This document shows positions 36,671 to 50,845 of a stretch of 64,000 bases of DNA, in pieces. The stretch covers positions 4,733,001 through 4,797,000 of the forward strand of contig NC_092471.1 of the NCBI RefSeq assembly GCF_047495875.1, given 5' to 3'. The first letter of the stretch is position 1, and each line of letters starts with the position of its first letter. Made by a program: the position numbers and the translations under genes. The stretch is from Pithys albifrons albifrons (taxonomy: Eukaryota; Chordata; Aves; Passeriformes; Thamnophilidae). Below the pieces are notes generated by a model, which worked only from the letters and a program-made list of their open reading frames with translations, was not told the DNA's origin and did not search any database.

Positions 36671-39600
36671 CTGATCATACCTAAACTGGGAGGGAGGTTT
36701 TAGAGTGTTTAGATAACCATTTCACAGCAATAGTCAGGGATGAAATCTAATTAATTGTAAAATAAAGCTTGCAACATTTGCAAATAGGATTATATAATTT
36801 AATTCCTAATGATAGAGGGGTCTGGACTCCCAACCAAGGTACCTGCTATTTCTAGTCCTAACATTTAGTGTGATTAATTCTGCAGAATTAATCTGCAGGA
36901 TAGACTTTATATAATTTGCAAAGATAATTGTTACTGAAATCATGTTCTGTACTTCTGCTCATGAATGGCCCATGTTCTAACTTTAATTTGGATGCGAACA
37001 ATGGTAACACATTTCACATCACCTATTTTTAATCTTCTCTCCCTTCCTGCAATGAATATGATTTTTGTATTTCTACTCTGACTACATAGTGAACTCATTT
37101 ATATCCTGTTTCAGCTTCCTATCTGATTAGTTCTGTTCCCTACAGATTTAGTTTGCTGAACCATAATGGTACCACACAGACAGCAGAATAAAATATAAAA
37201 TTCATACATAATCATGTAAGCAGAGATAGAATACCTGCAACTCCTATTCATTTCAAAGAAGCTGCCATTGTTTAATACCTTCAGAAGTTGCACCACTGTT
37301 TATATTCAGCAGAATACCTTATCCTAGTATAGAGCACTGAATAATTATCAGTAGATGAATGCACACTGTAAAATAAATATCAGAACTGGCACAAAAAGAA
37401 ATACTTTCTTTTCAATTCACTTTTTCTCCAGCATAATTATGTAATCTTTAGAGGGGGGGAAGCCTGAAAGGGCCATTGAATGAAAATCTTCCCATATCTT
37501 TAGGTTTAACAAGGATAGTGCTGAAAGAACATGTACAAAGCTGGTGAGGAAACTGTGAGAAAAGCGATTGAATTTCCATCAAGATTCCAAAAGATTTTAG
37601 TACTATCAGCAGACTCAGATAAAACTCTATACATAAGCACTTCTCTGTCTTGCAAGAGTATATAATAGAAAAAGGAGCTGCAGATTTCGTTATAATTGTC
37701 AGTTCTATTCAGATGAGCATATAGTGGTACTGTTCCCTCATATGAAGCTTTTCTTGCAATTTATAAGGCCAGTGGAAATGGGAGCAAGCTGGCAGTTTAT
37801 TACAGCTGCATTTCACACAGCAGAGATGGGGCAGGCAGTTTCCAGCTGGAATCAGAACAAAGTGGTGCCAGTCTCCCACTGCCAATAGCCACATGGTCTG
37901 GTAGGCTGGATGCAAAATTTGGCCTAGAGGAGCCCTGTATTGCTGCAAACTTTAGCAATGGGCTCAGAATCTCCTGCATTACCCAGTGCTCTTTACACAA
38001 CATGGTACCAGAGGCACAGCTGAGACCTTTCACTGCTGTACACACTGTTCCTGTGCTCTAAATTAGTGCACAATGAGCACTAACGTTACTTTTTCCAGGT
38101 ATTGGGACCAGCGGTTTCCAGCAACATTCTTTACAGAAATTGCTAGTTGTTGGCAATTTGAAATTAGCACTAACAGTGGTAGATCTTAATGAATGTAAGT
38201 AATACAACTAGTAATTATGATAAACAAGCAGGACAACAGACATCATGGGTGAAACCAGCTTGAGTCACCAGGCTCACTGAGCCTGAGTCTGAACATGTGG
38301 ACATTAACAAAAGCCTGTGTACAAAATTTACCTGTTTTGTTGTAAACTTGGGACCAATATAGAGCCTGAAATATCTCTCTTACTAAATGGAGATCTATTC
38401 TTCTTTTGTCTTTTACCTTTAACCTATTTGATGGCAAAATTAGAAACCACTGTGTGAAAATTCAACCATGGAATGGAAGAGTTCTTCAAACAGATCAGAG
38501 GAGTGTGGGAGCAGCAGTTTTTTGAGCAGTGAGAAGCACCTGGAAGCCTTTTACAGTTATGCCAGTTCCCATGTCGCCTGTTAAGGATAAGATGGCACTA
38601 AAAGTGGGTCACAAGTATACCACTTTATGAGAATTGAGCCCTAAACAATTAAAGTAGAGCTGCTGGAATAACTAGTGTGTGAAGAAGAAATGAAAAAGGT
38701 TAAATATTTGATGGAGTGGTGTCATAGCATCCCATTAGTATTTTGCCCCTGCTTCATGGCTTTTCTGAGAAAACTTGTAAGCTCAGCAGCAGCACTCCAG
38801 TAGCACTGTCTGAATACATAAAAGCAGTCTAGTGAAATTTGTGAGCAGAAAATCTACATGAAACTGAGCGCAGGAGATAAGTGAAAGAGAAATTTTAAAT
38901 ATTTACCATTTGATCATTGAAGAATGAGTTATTTCTTCAGTTTGCATGATTCGAGGTAATAACCTTGGGCTCCCTCATCTTCTTGTTGTTACCCACTCAT
39001 ACTCCAGTATAGTCATTAATGTCTTCCCAACAACTGGTATCTTTTAAAATCTGAGTAATTAACACTTCAGTGGTGAAATTTAGATTTAAGCATTGCTGCT
39101 GCTGAAGTGCACAAAAGAGCCAAAGGAAGTCTGGGAGCAGGGTAAGTGTCCCAGTCCTGCAAACACCTATGACTCTCCAGGTACTCATTTGAATCAGCAA
39201 TAAAGAAGTCACACTTTTAAGCTGTATGTCACACTTTTTCACTTCCTGTCTGCAGTTCAGTGTGGGGAATAGTTCTACTATTAAAGGTGACTTCCCAGGG
39301 GGCACTGAGGAGGACCTTTGGCAGCCCTCGTTGCTGGGCCAGAAGGTGGTGGTTCTGTTTCCCATGACAGGCTTTTGGGGTCCAGCCAAAACTAACTCTG
39401 CCTTCTATTATGTGCTATACTTTGGATGAGATGCTGTAGATTTGGGTTCATTGCTACAGATCTCACTAAACATTTTGAAAACAGATGGGGAGAACCAACA
39501 TTTCCTGGCCAGCATATCCTCCATCACAGAACACGACTGCAATATACCTTCTGTCAACAGAAATAGGATGTCAAGCTGAAATCTATTTTACCAGCCACTG

Positions 39601-42600
39601 CTGGTCATATCAGAACTGTCACTCATGTGACAGTCTCCTATCACTGGGGCTCTGCCTTTACCATCTGATTCCCTCAGGAGATACTGTATGATTTCAGACA
39701 AACTTCATTATAGGCTATGGCCTAAGCAGAGTTCTTACCCTCTCTTTTGAACTACCTGCCACCTCATTTTGAGCTGAGAGAAGGGTCAGCACATTTGCTG
39801 CTTAATTTAAGGTAACTGAGTAAGCAGTTTAATTTGCTTCCAGTGCAACTTCACAGTATTTTTAGATAAATATTTTTAAATTAATAAAATACTAATAATT
39901 TAAGACATTTCAAATAGCACAGAACCACCTATGACAAATCAAAATCAATTATCATGTGATCAAATATTTTTCTGAGTACTAAACTCACTTTCAAGTTTCT
40001 TTTATGTTCCACAAAAGGGAATTGTAGCCTGACTTAAGCTAGAAATATCTTTCTGTAACCCAATAATTTGGATTCTTTTCAATTAATTCATTATAGGACC
40101 ATATTCTCATTTTACATTTCTTTGCTGAAAAGAGAGTCACAAGAAAATCTCGTGCATGTGGTTTTCATGCCACACTGATACCTCTATTTCTACAAAAAAG
40201 TCTCAAAAAACCCCCAAACAACTCCAAAGCAAACATTCTTGAAAAAGAACACAGTAGCCATTTTCCTGGTAGCATAGCAAAGTTATTCTCTTTTTTAGTT
40301 CTTTCTTATTACTTTTCCACAGGAGGAGAAAGATACCACAAAATATGAAGCATGAAAGGAAAGGACAAGAAAATCCACATCACAGACAAAAATCTACAGG
40401 ATTTTGCTGGAGTTGGGGATCCTAAGCACCAAACAGCTTCTGAGAAGCAGCCAGAGTTCAAGAAACTGCCTTCTTTTCAACACACACTCCAATGAAACAA
40501 GATGTTCACAGCTCAAAAGTATGGAATTTGCTCTACGCTTCTTTCCATATGCTTCTGTTCTCACTCTCTAGGGATGAGTCTGAAACTCAGATTCACTATA
40601 AAACAATACATGTGACACAATGAAAAGGAATCAACTCTTTGCTAACTTCAGTAGAACAGACACTTTTCCAGACCAATGCAAGTGATATTTGTGTGGGTTG
40701 TTATTTTCGATACCTCAGGGCATCATTGTGCAGTTAATTGGATTCAGGGGAGTGCCACAAAGTATAGGTGGTATCTGTCAATAATAATTGTTGCTAAAAG
40801 TAGGGAGATGTTTTAGAAGTAAAATTAAAGACTAGATATTCCAGGGATGTTTATTTTTCTACTGAGAATACAAAAATATTTATGTCCTTTTATACCTCTA
40901 TAGCAGATGTCGTATCATTTCTCACTAAAATTGCTTGCCAATGATAAATTTCTCTCAGGCACAGATTAAAATCAGCTGCTATAGCTAATTTCACAAAGTA
41001 AAAATTTCCACTGCAATTCCCAACATGTCCTCCATATTATCTGATAAAAAGAGGTAGACAGACACAAACAAGACATCAGGAACTGCAAGTTAGGACTCAT
41101 AAGGATTCTGAATATCATTTGAGAGCTCGTTCATTTAGAGACCCCACTACCTCTGGATAATTTTTGTGTGCTCATTCCAACTATTGCTGATTTAAAATAT
41201 TAAGACAGCTCACTAACCTCAGTAAAGAGATTCACAGGCTTGAAAAATGGGATAAGCCAAAAAGAACAAGCTTGCTGAGCACACCAGATGAAAAATTTAT
41301 AATTGTAATATCTTTGTATTTCCATATTCTATTCTGTGTTCATCAGAACCTGAAGCAAAGAATAGCAGTTACTTTATTTCTTTTTTGCCTCCAGGTATAC
41401 ACCAAGGCATCAGGCTGATAGGTTGGTTCATACAACACCAGCTCTCTTATTGCTCCAGATAATTTATTTATAATGAGGATCATGTGTTTTTCTGGTAAGA
41501 TGTTGATGCAACATGACTGCCTTTTCCATTTCTAAAGATATATATTTTTAAATGGATACAAATATTGATAAGACATCATTCCTTACACCAGAGCAAATAT
41601 GACTGTAAGAAGGGATTTCAGTGATGAATCCCAGGAAATCCACTGCCTATCATCTGATTTTCAACCCAATAAAAAAATTCTTCAATATTATGGTCTAACT
41701 GCAGGGCAGCTCTAAAATTTTCACTTCCACATTAATTAGCCTGTTCACAATTACCTGGAGGTCCTTCCCTACATCTAAGAGTGCTGTTAGTGCCTGGAGA
41801 ATGGACGCTCAGGCCATATTTGGAACTGGAGTTTACAGAAATGCCATTCCATGCATTAAACCACTATATATAAAGTGGTTCTCTGGCATCATATGATGCA
41901 CAATGTATGCACAGGGTCATGCCAGGTGTGGCACCAGTGCACTAAGCCATGGGATGGGAGAAAGGAAGGGCTTAAGTAGAGAATGTGTCTCACTGCAGGT
42001 CACCTTTGCACATGAGGCTTTGCTTGCATGCACATGACCATTATCAAGTACAGGCTAATTCCTTGTGTGATTCCAGGCACAATCCAGGCCCTGCAGCAGA
42101 AGTAAAAAGCACTGAAAACAGTTCATGTTGCCTACACACCAAGGAGATGCCAAAAAATGTATTAGTAATCATACCTTACCTTATAAACTCTTTAGAAAAT
42201 TGAATAGTCTTCACCTCTACTCAGACTAAGCCCTGTGCAGTACAGCACTTTTTCAGAGCAGAAGTTCAGTTGTACACTTGGAGCTTTGGTTTGTGCCCAA
42301 ATGACTTGGCAAGACTAAATTTAGGGATAATAAAACTTCACAGATTTACAGACATCCTGAAAACAATAGAAGCAAGTTCAGTATTATGCTCCAGGACATA
42401 ATTACAGTACTCACACATTCTCATTAAAAAAAATATATATATGAGGAGAAAGAGACAGAAATTGTTCACAGAATTGAACAGTCATATCAAAAGGCACCCA
42501 TAAAGAAGAAACCTTACCAGTTCTCCAGAAATTATGTATTCATTTCATCTGGTGCTTCCAGTAATTAGATTTCAATATACTTTAATTTCAAAACATCTAC

Positions 42601-45600
42601 AACGTTCACTCTGGTATGTGAGAAACAGTGACTTAACAGAGAACATTATCAGGTAGCTCTGCAGTAATTAGCAGTGTAATCTAAGCGTGTTTAAACACAG
42701 GTCATGAAATCCTTACCAGAGATTACTCCCAAAAGATGAAATCTAGTCCTTTTACTAGCAAGTAATTTAGGATTAAACCCAGCAATGGAGGAGTCTGAAG
42801 TCAGTATGTCAAGAGCATCAACAAAGTATACCCAACACTTACCATAGTGTGGTGAAAATCACTTTGACCTTCTTAAGCATTTTTACTCCTAAAATCTGAG
42901 TTTAGCCATATGAGATAATCTACATCTACAGCAACCAACCACCCTCAATAATGTTTTCTGTTTGAATTTAAAACACAGCCCACGACACTTTCAGAGCCTC
43001 CCTCTAAAGAAAACTGTAAAATCCATCTGTTCTGATGAGCACAAATAAATAAATAAGCCCCTAACCCTTTTCACATTCCAAGCATGTCCCTTAACTTTCT
43101 CTATTAACACTCTTTGGGTAGAAATAGCGTGTAGAATGCGCAAGAGCTAATATTGGAAAAGCTAAACAAAAGCTGTAATCAGATTTTAAAACAGACAATA
43201 TAAAGCATTGTAATTAACTGGGTTGGAATAAAGTGGTCTTTATTAGTGCAAATGAGCTCATCTGCTGTAGGAATGAATATTTCACAATCTAATCCAGAAT
43301 GTATTGACATCAGCCAAACATTTACATTTCTTCCTTGGACAGATTCTTATTGACCTTGTGATGTGACATATCTACTGTCACTGAGCTACAAAATGGGAAT
43401 CTCATCCTGCCTCTCCTCTTTTATATACAGAAAGCAACTAATTTGTCAGCATGCCAGCTTTAACTAGCTGAGATGAAGGTAAGCTAATTTAATAGGAACT
43501 GTTCAATAGCTTCGACCCACCTGACACTGTCAGTTAAGGCAGCTCCACATTGCAGTGTCTTTCATTATTTCCAGCTCTTTCTTCAGACTACTTGAACAGC
43601 AAGTCAAATAATATGCTTAGGAGTCAATAGGCCTGACTTTTTCTCAAGGACATTCTTTTGATGCCAGGAACCGTCAAGTGGGAAAACACGTAGCGTGAAG
43701 GTGAGAGGACACTAATTAAATATACATAGCTCTGGCCAAAGAAGAATGAGGCACAGCTTGCTATCTGAAAACTCAGTTGCCTGCTTGGCTGAGGTCACAG
43801 CTGTTGACTTGTACAAGTTCTTAAGTTGCAGTCTCAGTATGAGACGCTTTAACACTCTTAAATACTAGACAAAGGCTATCTTCAAGGATTCTGTGTACAG
43901 TTATATGTGCCTTTGTAGTTTAAAGACAGACATAAGAGAGTCCTTATTTAAGTTCAGCTAAAATGAATATGTATCTTTTATCTGTCAAACTGTTACAGTG
44001 TTTCCTGCAGCTGGGCAAGAAGCTACGCTTGTTACACCAGTAATATCATTAATCATGTCCATGCAGAAACTGACTTTCCAAAGGATTATTTCAAAGCATG
44101 AATCTAATCACAACAGCCCTTCAGATTACATACATGCACTTGGATTATTTCACAGAGGTAAGTGTGCACATCCCCACCCACCTAAAACACTTTCAAGTCA
44201 TGAACTAACATAAAAACATCAATCCTCTCATCCCTTCCCCTGTATTTTCTTTGCACTACTGATTGCTCCCATTTGACAGATTGCCTAAAATCAAAGTTTC
44301 CGTTACCCAGAGCTGGATGTTTGCTTTATTCACATTATAAAGTACCAGTACAATGTTGCTGTTGGGCACACCAGTGCAATGCAAGTGTCTGCAGAGTTCC
44401 CTGGGTGGTGGCACCCTGCACTCTCACACCAACGTGGCTCAGGGCTGTGCCAATGTGCCACTGAGCACCCCACTCCTGCAGTACCATAAACAGTTTATTT
44501 ACAGAACCAGAGTTTATCAGGACTTATTGGCCTGAGCACTGTGGCCTCTAAGCTGAGCTATACTGTACATGGACTGCTGTCTCTGCATCTACCCCACAAG
44601 GCCTGGAGCACCCCAGCTTCACTTCCCTGCTGATGCAGGAGTGTCCTTTGGGATGAACAAATAATAATAGCCATGGAGCTGAACTAGTTGCTACAATCCA
44701 TAAGACAAAAAAGTCCAAGAGCTATTACTGCTGTTTGACTATACTCAGTAATACGACATCCAAAGGCTGTCAGAAGACTGTCATTTTGACCTTAAAGTTG
44801 TGGCCTTTAGGTATCTTCCATGCTGACCTGAAGAGTTTTACTTTAACCTTGCCATGTGTGACATGATTTGTGCATGTTTGTGCTTTCACAGACACCTCGG
44901 TACCTACAAAGGCATTTCTGGTTTTGCTCATATATTTGTGCAGGAAGGGGAGATTCTGTGAGACCATTTGCGTGTTATGAGGACTGTCCTTCCCTTCAGA
45001 CTTCAGGGTAATCAAAACCCACATTATCTGTAAATGGACAGATGAGGAAGTGCTCAAAACTGGGCTTGTAGGAGAGAAAAATTATGCAAATTAAGACATT
45101 TAATAGTTGCATAATTTCACATTAACAACTAAGCATTTAAAACTCCAACATTTTCTATTCCTAGAACGTAAATATAATGGTGCATCACATTCACTTTTTA
45201 GTTTCCACCCCCTTGCAATTTTATCAGTCTATGGGCAAGGAGAGAGAGTTTTCCTGAAAGCTGAATTCTTCCTCCCAGTTTTGCCTGCTGACTATGCAAA
45301 TAACATTGCATGCTTAGTTTATGAGGATGGCTTTTCTTACCAGCCATCACAAAGTAAAACAAAGGAAAACTGGAGTTCTTGCCTTCTTAAGAAAGGCTTG
45401 ACCTCCTTCTTCCTTCCACCAGACTTCTCTGATTTGACAGATGAAGGATTAAATGCTGTCTGATAAATTACTAATATACCATTTATCAAAGTCTCTAGGA
45501 CTATTTGAGAGCAATCACATGGCCTTAGCTCTTAAGATTTTCTAGTTAGCAGCCTTTTTGCCCAGGTTGTAACTGCATTTGCTCTATGAACACATTTATA

Positions 45601-46872
45601 TGTGGGCTGAGAGCAATACAGTTCATACTCCTCAGAGGCAATGTGCAATATGACTTTGCAGAAGGCAAAATCTCCACAAGATTAACATATGCTCCACTAG
45701 ATCCTGTTTTTCACTTCCATTTACCTTTGGTTGTATTTCTCGTGCTTACTTGATGATCAGTCTCTGTGTATCTGCACCAGTCCCTTCGGCTCAAGGCTTA
45801 GCTGTCCATGGGTGAGCAGGTTCCACATGGCTGAGGGACACCCAGCAGCTGCCTGCACTGCCTTGCCTGAGTTCAATCAGTCCCCGGGATGCTGTTACAG
45901 TTTTACAAACATAATGCAATAGCAGACACTTCCTGCCTCATTGCAATTACATATTTTTCAGCATCCTGGGTGTCACACGTACAGTTCACAAAAAGCTGGC
46001 TGAAGCAGCTGGAAAATTGGAGCTTTCTGGGTTTGCAGAGGCAGCTCAGAAGACACTTCCTCAGAAATCCTCCTCCCATTTACTGAGACTTTGCAATGAT
46101 GTTGTTCTGCTGATTGCAGAGGAAAGCCTTATATTTATAAAAATGTAACTCGTAGCAAATTTTGTCCTTTTGGGCTTAAACACAGATGAGTATTGGCTGT
46201 GGTTGCTGGTTTCAAATCCTTTAACACATTGCACTCCATATTCTGATACTGTGCTACAATCACACTTTCATCCAAAACTGCAAAAAGAAAAATTATATGC
46301 TTTGATCTTTTCAAAAAACCCATGTATTATTTCCAGAGCATTTTGAAGTATGGTAATAGAGAGAGGAAATACAAACACAATCATCAAGAAAACTGTAAGC
46401 AATGGTAGCTTGTGATAGAGGCAAACTGAATGAAGGCAAAATGTTCATGAAAAATATTTTTGACTTACCATTCACCCTGAAACAATTGCAATATATTGAT
46501 GGTAGATAAGAAATGTGAGATACTGAGATTTCTACAAAATAGCACATCAACTCTCTCCCCAATGGCAGTTCTTTAATTAGTGCACCTTAGGCACTGACCC
46601 ACTTTAAAAACAACAAAATTCAAAAAAATTAAGCTATTTTCCTTCCCTCATTTCTTCAGGGCAGGAAGCATGTCAGTGTTTGTAAACTGTTATGTAAATG
46701 CAGAGCACTGCATAAATTCTGTTAGCAATGAAATAATTCTATTTCTATACGCAAAATCCAGATGTCAAGAGTATCTATTCTAGTATTCTAGAAGCATAGA
46801 TCTCAGTAGGGCAGAATAAAGGAATCCCCACAGCAGCAGCTTTGTTATGTCACACACATTTGCAGCTTCATT
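36671..46872. other. Ten kilobases of unique noncoding sequence
   Basis: No exon or transposon is recognised across this stretch. Microsatellites are short: (AT)5 at 42433-42442 and (AAAT)3 at 43043-43056. The segments 42640-42720 (with a 12-bp perfect palindrome at 42687-42698) and 43130-43340 are the best candidates for conserved noncoding elements. Positions 44340-44640 and 45770-45900 are richer in G+C with no identifiable content. The longest frame here (130 codons, minus, 38997-39389) has no recognisable domain. Confidence 0.5.
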
Positions 46873-47348
46873 ATTGAGGGGCTGGAGCGGGGCCAGAGAA
46901 GAGCAACGAGGCTGGAGAAGGGACTGGAGCACAAGTGCTGTGGGGAGAGGCTGAGGGAGCTGGGGGTGTTTAGCCTGGAGAAGAGGAGGCTCAGAGGTGA
47001 CCTCAGCACTGTCTGGAACTCCCTGAAGGGAAGTTGTGGCCAGGTGGGGGTTGGTCTCTTCTCCCAGGCACTCAGCAATAGGACAAGGGGGCACGATGGG
47101 CTCAAGCTCTGCCAGGGGAAATTGAAGTTGGAGAGCAGAAAAAAATTCTTTCCAAAGAGAGTGCTCAGGCATTGGAATGGGCTGCCCAGAGAGGGGGTGG
47201 ATTTCCCATCCCTGGAGGTTTTTAAACAGAGATTGGCCATGGCATTGAGTGCCATGATCTGATAAAGGCACTGGAGTTGGCCCAAGGGTTGGACTTGATG
47301 ACCTTGGAGGTCTTTTCCAACCCAATCAATTCTATGATTCTATGATTC
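46873..47348 (+). mobile_element. CR1 LINE, 3'-terminal fragment of about 475 bp, sense, best preserved copy
   Basis: This is the best-preserved CR1 copy in the window. It starts near TTATTGAGGGGCTGGAGCGG, then GGCCAGAGAAGAGCAACGAG, GAGAGGCTGAGGGAGCTGGG, TTTAGCCTGGAGAAGAGGAG (about 46970-46989), the CTTCTCCCAGGCACTCAGC block, GCATTGGAATGGGCTGCCCA, CATCCCTGGAGGTTTTTAAA, and GACTTGATGACCTTGGAGGT followed by TCTTTTCCAACCC. It ends in the diagnostic octamer tail, ATTCTATG repeated twice plus ATTC (47331-47348). It is truncated at its 5' side to about a tenth of full length. The 181- and 146-codon minus-strand frames here are antisense to the CR1 3' region and not genes. Confidence 0.97.
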
Positions 47349-50300
47349 ATGAGTACATTAAGGGCGGACTCAAAACTGCTCAAAACTTCAGCTGCTCCTG
47401 AAGCCATCACTTGGTGTCCACCATCGCTTGTGCATGACTTGACTTGGTCTGTCAGCAGGGGAGATGCTCTGCTCTGTCAAATAATGTCCAACCTTCACTT
47501 TGGAGGGGGAACAAGTCCTCTTCCCCTTCCCTTACCACTTTTATAACATAAGAATATCCCTTTCTTTTGTTTCATTTGAATGGAAAAAGAAATATTGAGT
47601 CTGATAAGTAGAACTTACTGCATAGCAACAGCTGAATTGCAGATAACATCCCGAGAAGGAGCAGGATGATTCACTGATTCAACAAGTCAGAATGAGATTT
47701 CCGTCCAGGCCTTGGGCTTGCTTTGCTCTACTCATTTGGCTCTCAGAAGGAGCAGAACCACAAGCACTGTGTAGACACAGAAATTACCAAAAAGTCTCTC
47801 CTACATCCTACTGATGTTATCTGCCTCAGACAAGTCACTGAGGAGGGACAGATCTAGCCTACAAATAATGCTTTATTATCTCTTTATAAAACAAAATTTT
47901 ACAATGGAACAGGAACTTCATGTATTGCTCTCTGTTTTTTTCTGTTTAAGGTTTGTTGAGATATCAAAATAAGTAGCAGTATGACAGAATATTGGAAAAC
48001 CCACAGGTCTAACAAGAGCACAGATCATGTTTCTAACTGAGGTGTTCAGTTTTGGCTCAAGAGTACTTACATCATCTGTGGTTCTTCCAGAAAATTTGTG
48101 ATTTCAAACCTCTTTGTGGGTGCTGATTTTGCAAGAAAACTAAATGCATAATCACATTTGTTTCTTTTTCTGTTTCTTTTTTTTTTTTTTTTGAGAGGGA
48201 GTTGTGTGTAGAGTTTTTAGTCCAAATAATGGAGAATTTGATATTATGCCATTGCCAGTAAGATTAAATCAAAGCTCTATTTCTTAGATTAGGAGCAAGA
48301 CATATTGTATACTAACCAAACCTGGATGAAAAAATAGAATAAATCCTGGCATTTATCTACAGCTTTACAAACTATCATTAAAATTTTTGCAAAACCCAAA
48401 AAACTTTTATATTTAAAAAATAGGCACCATAATATGATGCCTAATTTCACATTTCATAACAATTACCTGGGCAAGATGCTGTTTAATCCTCACTATATTA
48501 GAGCACCACATCCATATGATCTCTCAAGTGCATGTAGAGTCACTGAGGACAATCATTTTCCAGTGTATTCCTGAACATTCTCTGGGACCTACGGAGATGG
48601 AGTAAGTGAAGTTATAGAAATTCTGAAATTTGAATACTAATCCACACCTTTTCCCTGCACAAATGCTTATTCCATTCATGCCAGATGGTAAAACTTATAT
48701 TTACAGCAGTGAAAAATTGCCTTCACATTGGGTCTTAGAAATATTACTGTTAGTTTAAAGCATTCAGCTTCTAGAAGATAGTTTTAAATATGCTGGAGGT
48801 CATCCTGACACTTGAGTGATCACTTCTCACTAGAAGATGACACCAATTCTCTTCATATCAAGATATTTATTCCTGCCACTACAAACCTTGGCAGTTGACC
48901 TGTTCCAAACTGGCATTTGGATGGAGCTGAGAGCAGGAAGGTTCTCACTTCATCAGGGGAAACCAACAGCCAGCAGCTGATGGAGACTGAGATTATGGTA
49001 TGATCTTCAGTAGGAGTAACAGTGCTATTAATCTGCCTGAAAAACACTGACTGAAGGTGTTTTAGCAGCACTTTCAGCCTCACTCCTTTGTTATAAAAAT
49101 CTGCTGAGAGTATATTATAAGGTCATTTGATCGATCTATGGTATGTAGAGATATTAAATATTTCAGCATTTTGGTCAAATCATGACAATTGGATGCTAAG
49201 AATTCAGAAATCACATCCATGGTTACCACAACAATGCTGAAGTTTAGACCATGAATTTTGTAGCATCTTTTAGATTATAATGCTATCCTTTAAATTAATC
49301 AGTCAAACTAATGACATAGTTTTTCAACAGGAAGTTATAAAAAAATTCATGTTACATGCATTGATTTAAGAAAAGATAAGAGAGGTATATAAGATAAAGA
49401 ATTATATGACTCAAAATGCACCATCTCATCATAACTGATCTGAGAGCTAATGAAAACTGGGAATTAATTATTAAAGCAGACCTTTTTTTTAATATAATAC
49501 ATTATTAACACGTGGAACTCACTGCTTCCAGGCACCTTTTAATGAAGACGTTTATAAGGTTGGGGGGGGTTGTGTGGATAACAAGAAATTTCACATTTCA
49601 TCCAGAAGGCATATTCTGCTCCAAGCTAAAGACCAGGGGTGTCATTTAAAAGGCAAGACTCAAAAGACTTCAGCTTTCTAAGCCACTAAACCAAGGATAT
49701 ATTACTGTGCATTCTGTCATTAGAAGTCACAAACAGATGCATTTATGACCATGCCCTTTCAGAAAAGAAGTAAAAATAATTGTCAACAAAAAGGAAATAC
49801 TTTTCAGAACTGATTTTCCTGAATTAGTTGCTCACTTTATGGAATGAAGATGGGCAGAAAGTGGAAGAATGTAAAAAAAAAATGGAGAAAACACCAACAC
49901 AACTTCCCATTGCTGTGCAAACACAGGAATGCTCAGAGGTTTGTAGCTGGTGATTGGGACACTCTCCAGCCAGAGTTTTCCCCTCTCTTTCAAGATGTAA
50001 ATATTCAAAATGAAGCAGCTTCAACTGGAAGAGTTGAAGATCCTCTCTTTTAGAGCATAACCAGTTAGGCTAACATTCTAAATCTGAACTCTTATCTCCC
50101 CATCCTTTATCTCATGCTCTTATCATTGGGATATAAGGAACAAAAATCACTGTCATCATGAATTCACAGCTGCACATCCAGCTCATTATTTCCTTCTCTT
50201 TTCTGGCAAATAACCAAAAATAAAAGGTGTAAAAGTTACCACCTTATCTTGTGTAAGGTCGTTCATGACACAAAACACAACAAAGGGTAGAGGTTCCTTT

Positions 50301-50845
50301 TATTTTTTTTTTTTTTGAAATGGAAAGTACAGAGAAGATAGATTTGATTAAGTTTCCTTAACTTCCAGTTTGGTTACAAAAGAAAAATCAAATTCAATTT
50401 GCATTGCACCAGAATAAATTCTCTCTGCCAAGAAAATATAGATATCAGCAACCAACAGCTATAATAAAAGAAACAAAAATTGGACTATAAACTGGACCCA
50501 TAGCTATTGATCTCTGCTTAAATAGACACAGGTAGAATTTTAAGACTGCAGGAATTCCTCTCTTTCCATGGAAGGGGAAGGAGGAGAACTGAGAATATGC
50601 TCATAGGCAAAGTATTTCACGATATGCAGATGGTAAGGAGCTCATTTCCATCTGACTTTTTTTCTCCACTGGGTAATTACACTCTCCCCAGCAGAAGCTT
50701 TAAGTCTGCATTGAAAGCAATAGCCAGTTCTCTGTAAATAACCTACTTCCTATAGTGGGATGGGGGAAAGGGAGATTAACAAAAGCATTTTTATCTTTTC
50801 TTGGTTAGATTTTTTGTGCTGTAATTTCACTTCAAGTGGCTACTG
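47349..50845. other. Unique noncoding sequence with T-runs
   Basis: No exon is recognised. Runs of T occur at 48177-48192 (16) and 50303-50316 (14). Read on the minus strand as A tails, neither has an AATAAA at a suitable distance, so I do not call them retrocopies. A G8 run lies near 49562-49569. Confidence 0.55.

Noticed and set aside
38997..39389. 130-codon minus-strand frame
   Set aside because: Within chance expectation for this amount of sequence; no recognisable motif.
46780..47325. Longest open frame in the window (181 codons, minus strand)
   Set aside because: It runs antisense to the CR1 3' region at 46873-47348; its proline/leucine-rich composition is the reverse reading of CR1, not a gene.
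48177..48192. T16 run as a minus-strand retrocopy tail
   Set aside because: No AATAAA on the minus strand within 40 bases upstream of the would-be tail; probably simple slippage.
50303..50316. T14 run as a minus-strand retrocopy tail
   Set aside because: No polyadenylation signal and no recognisable transcript beside it.
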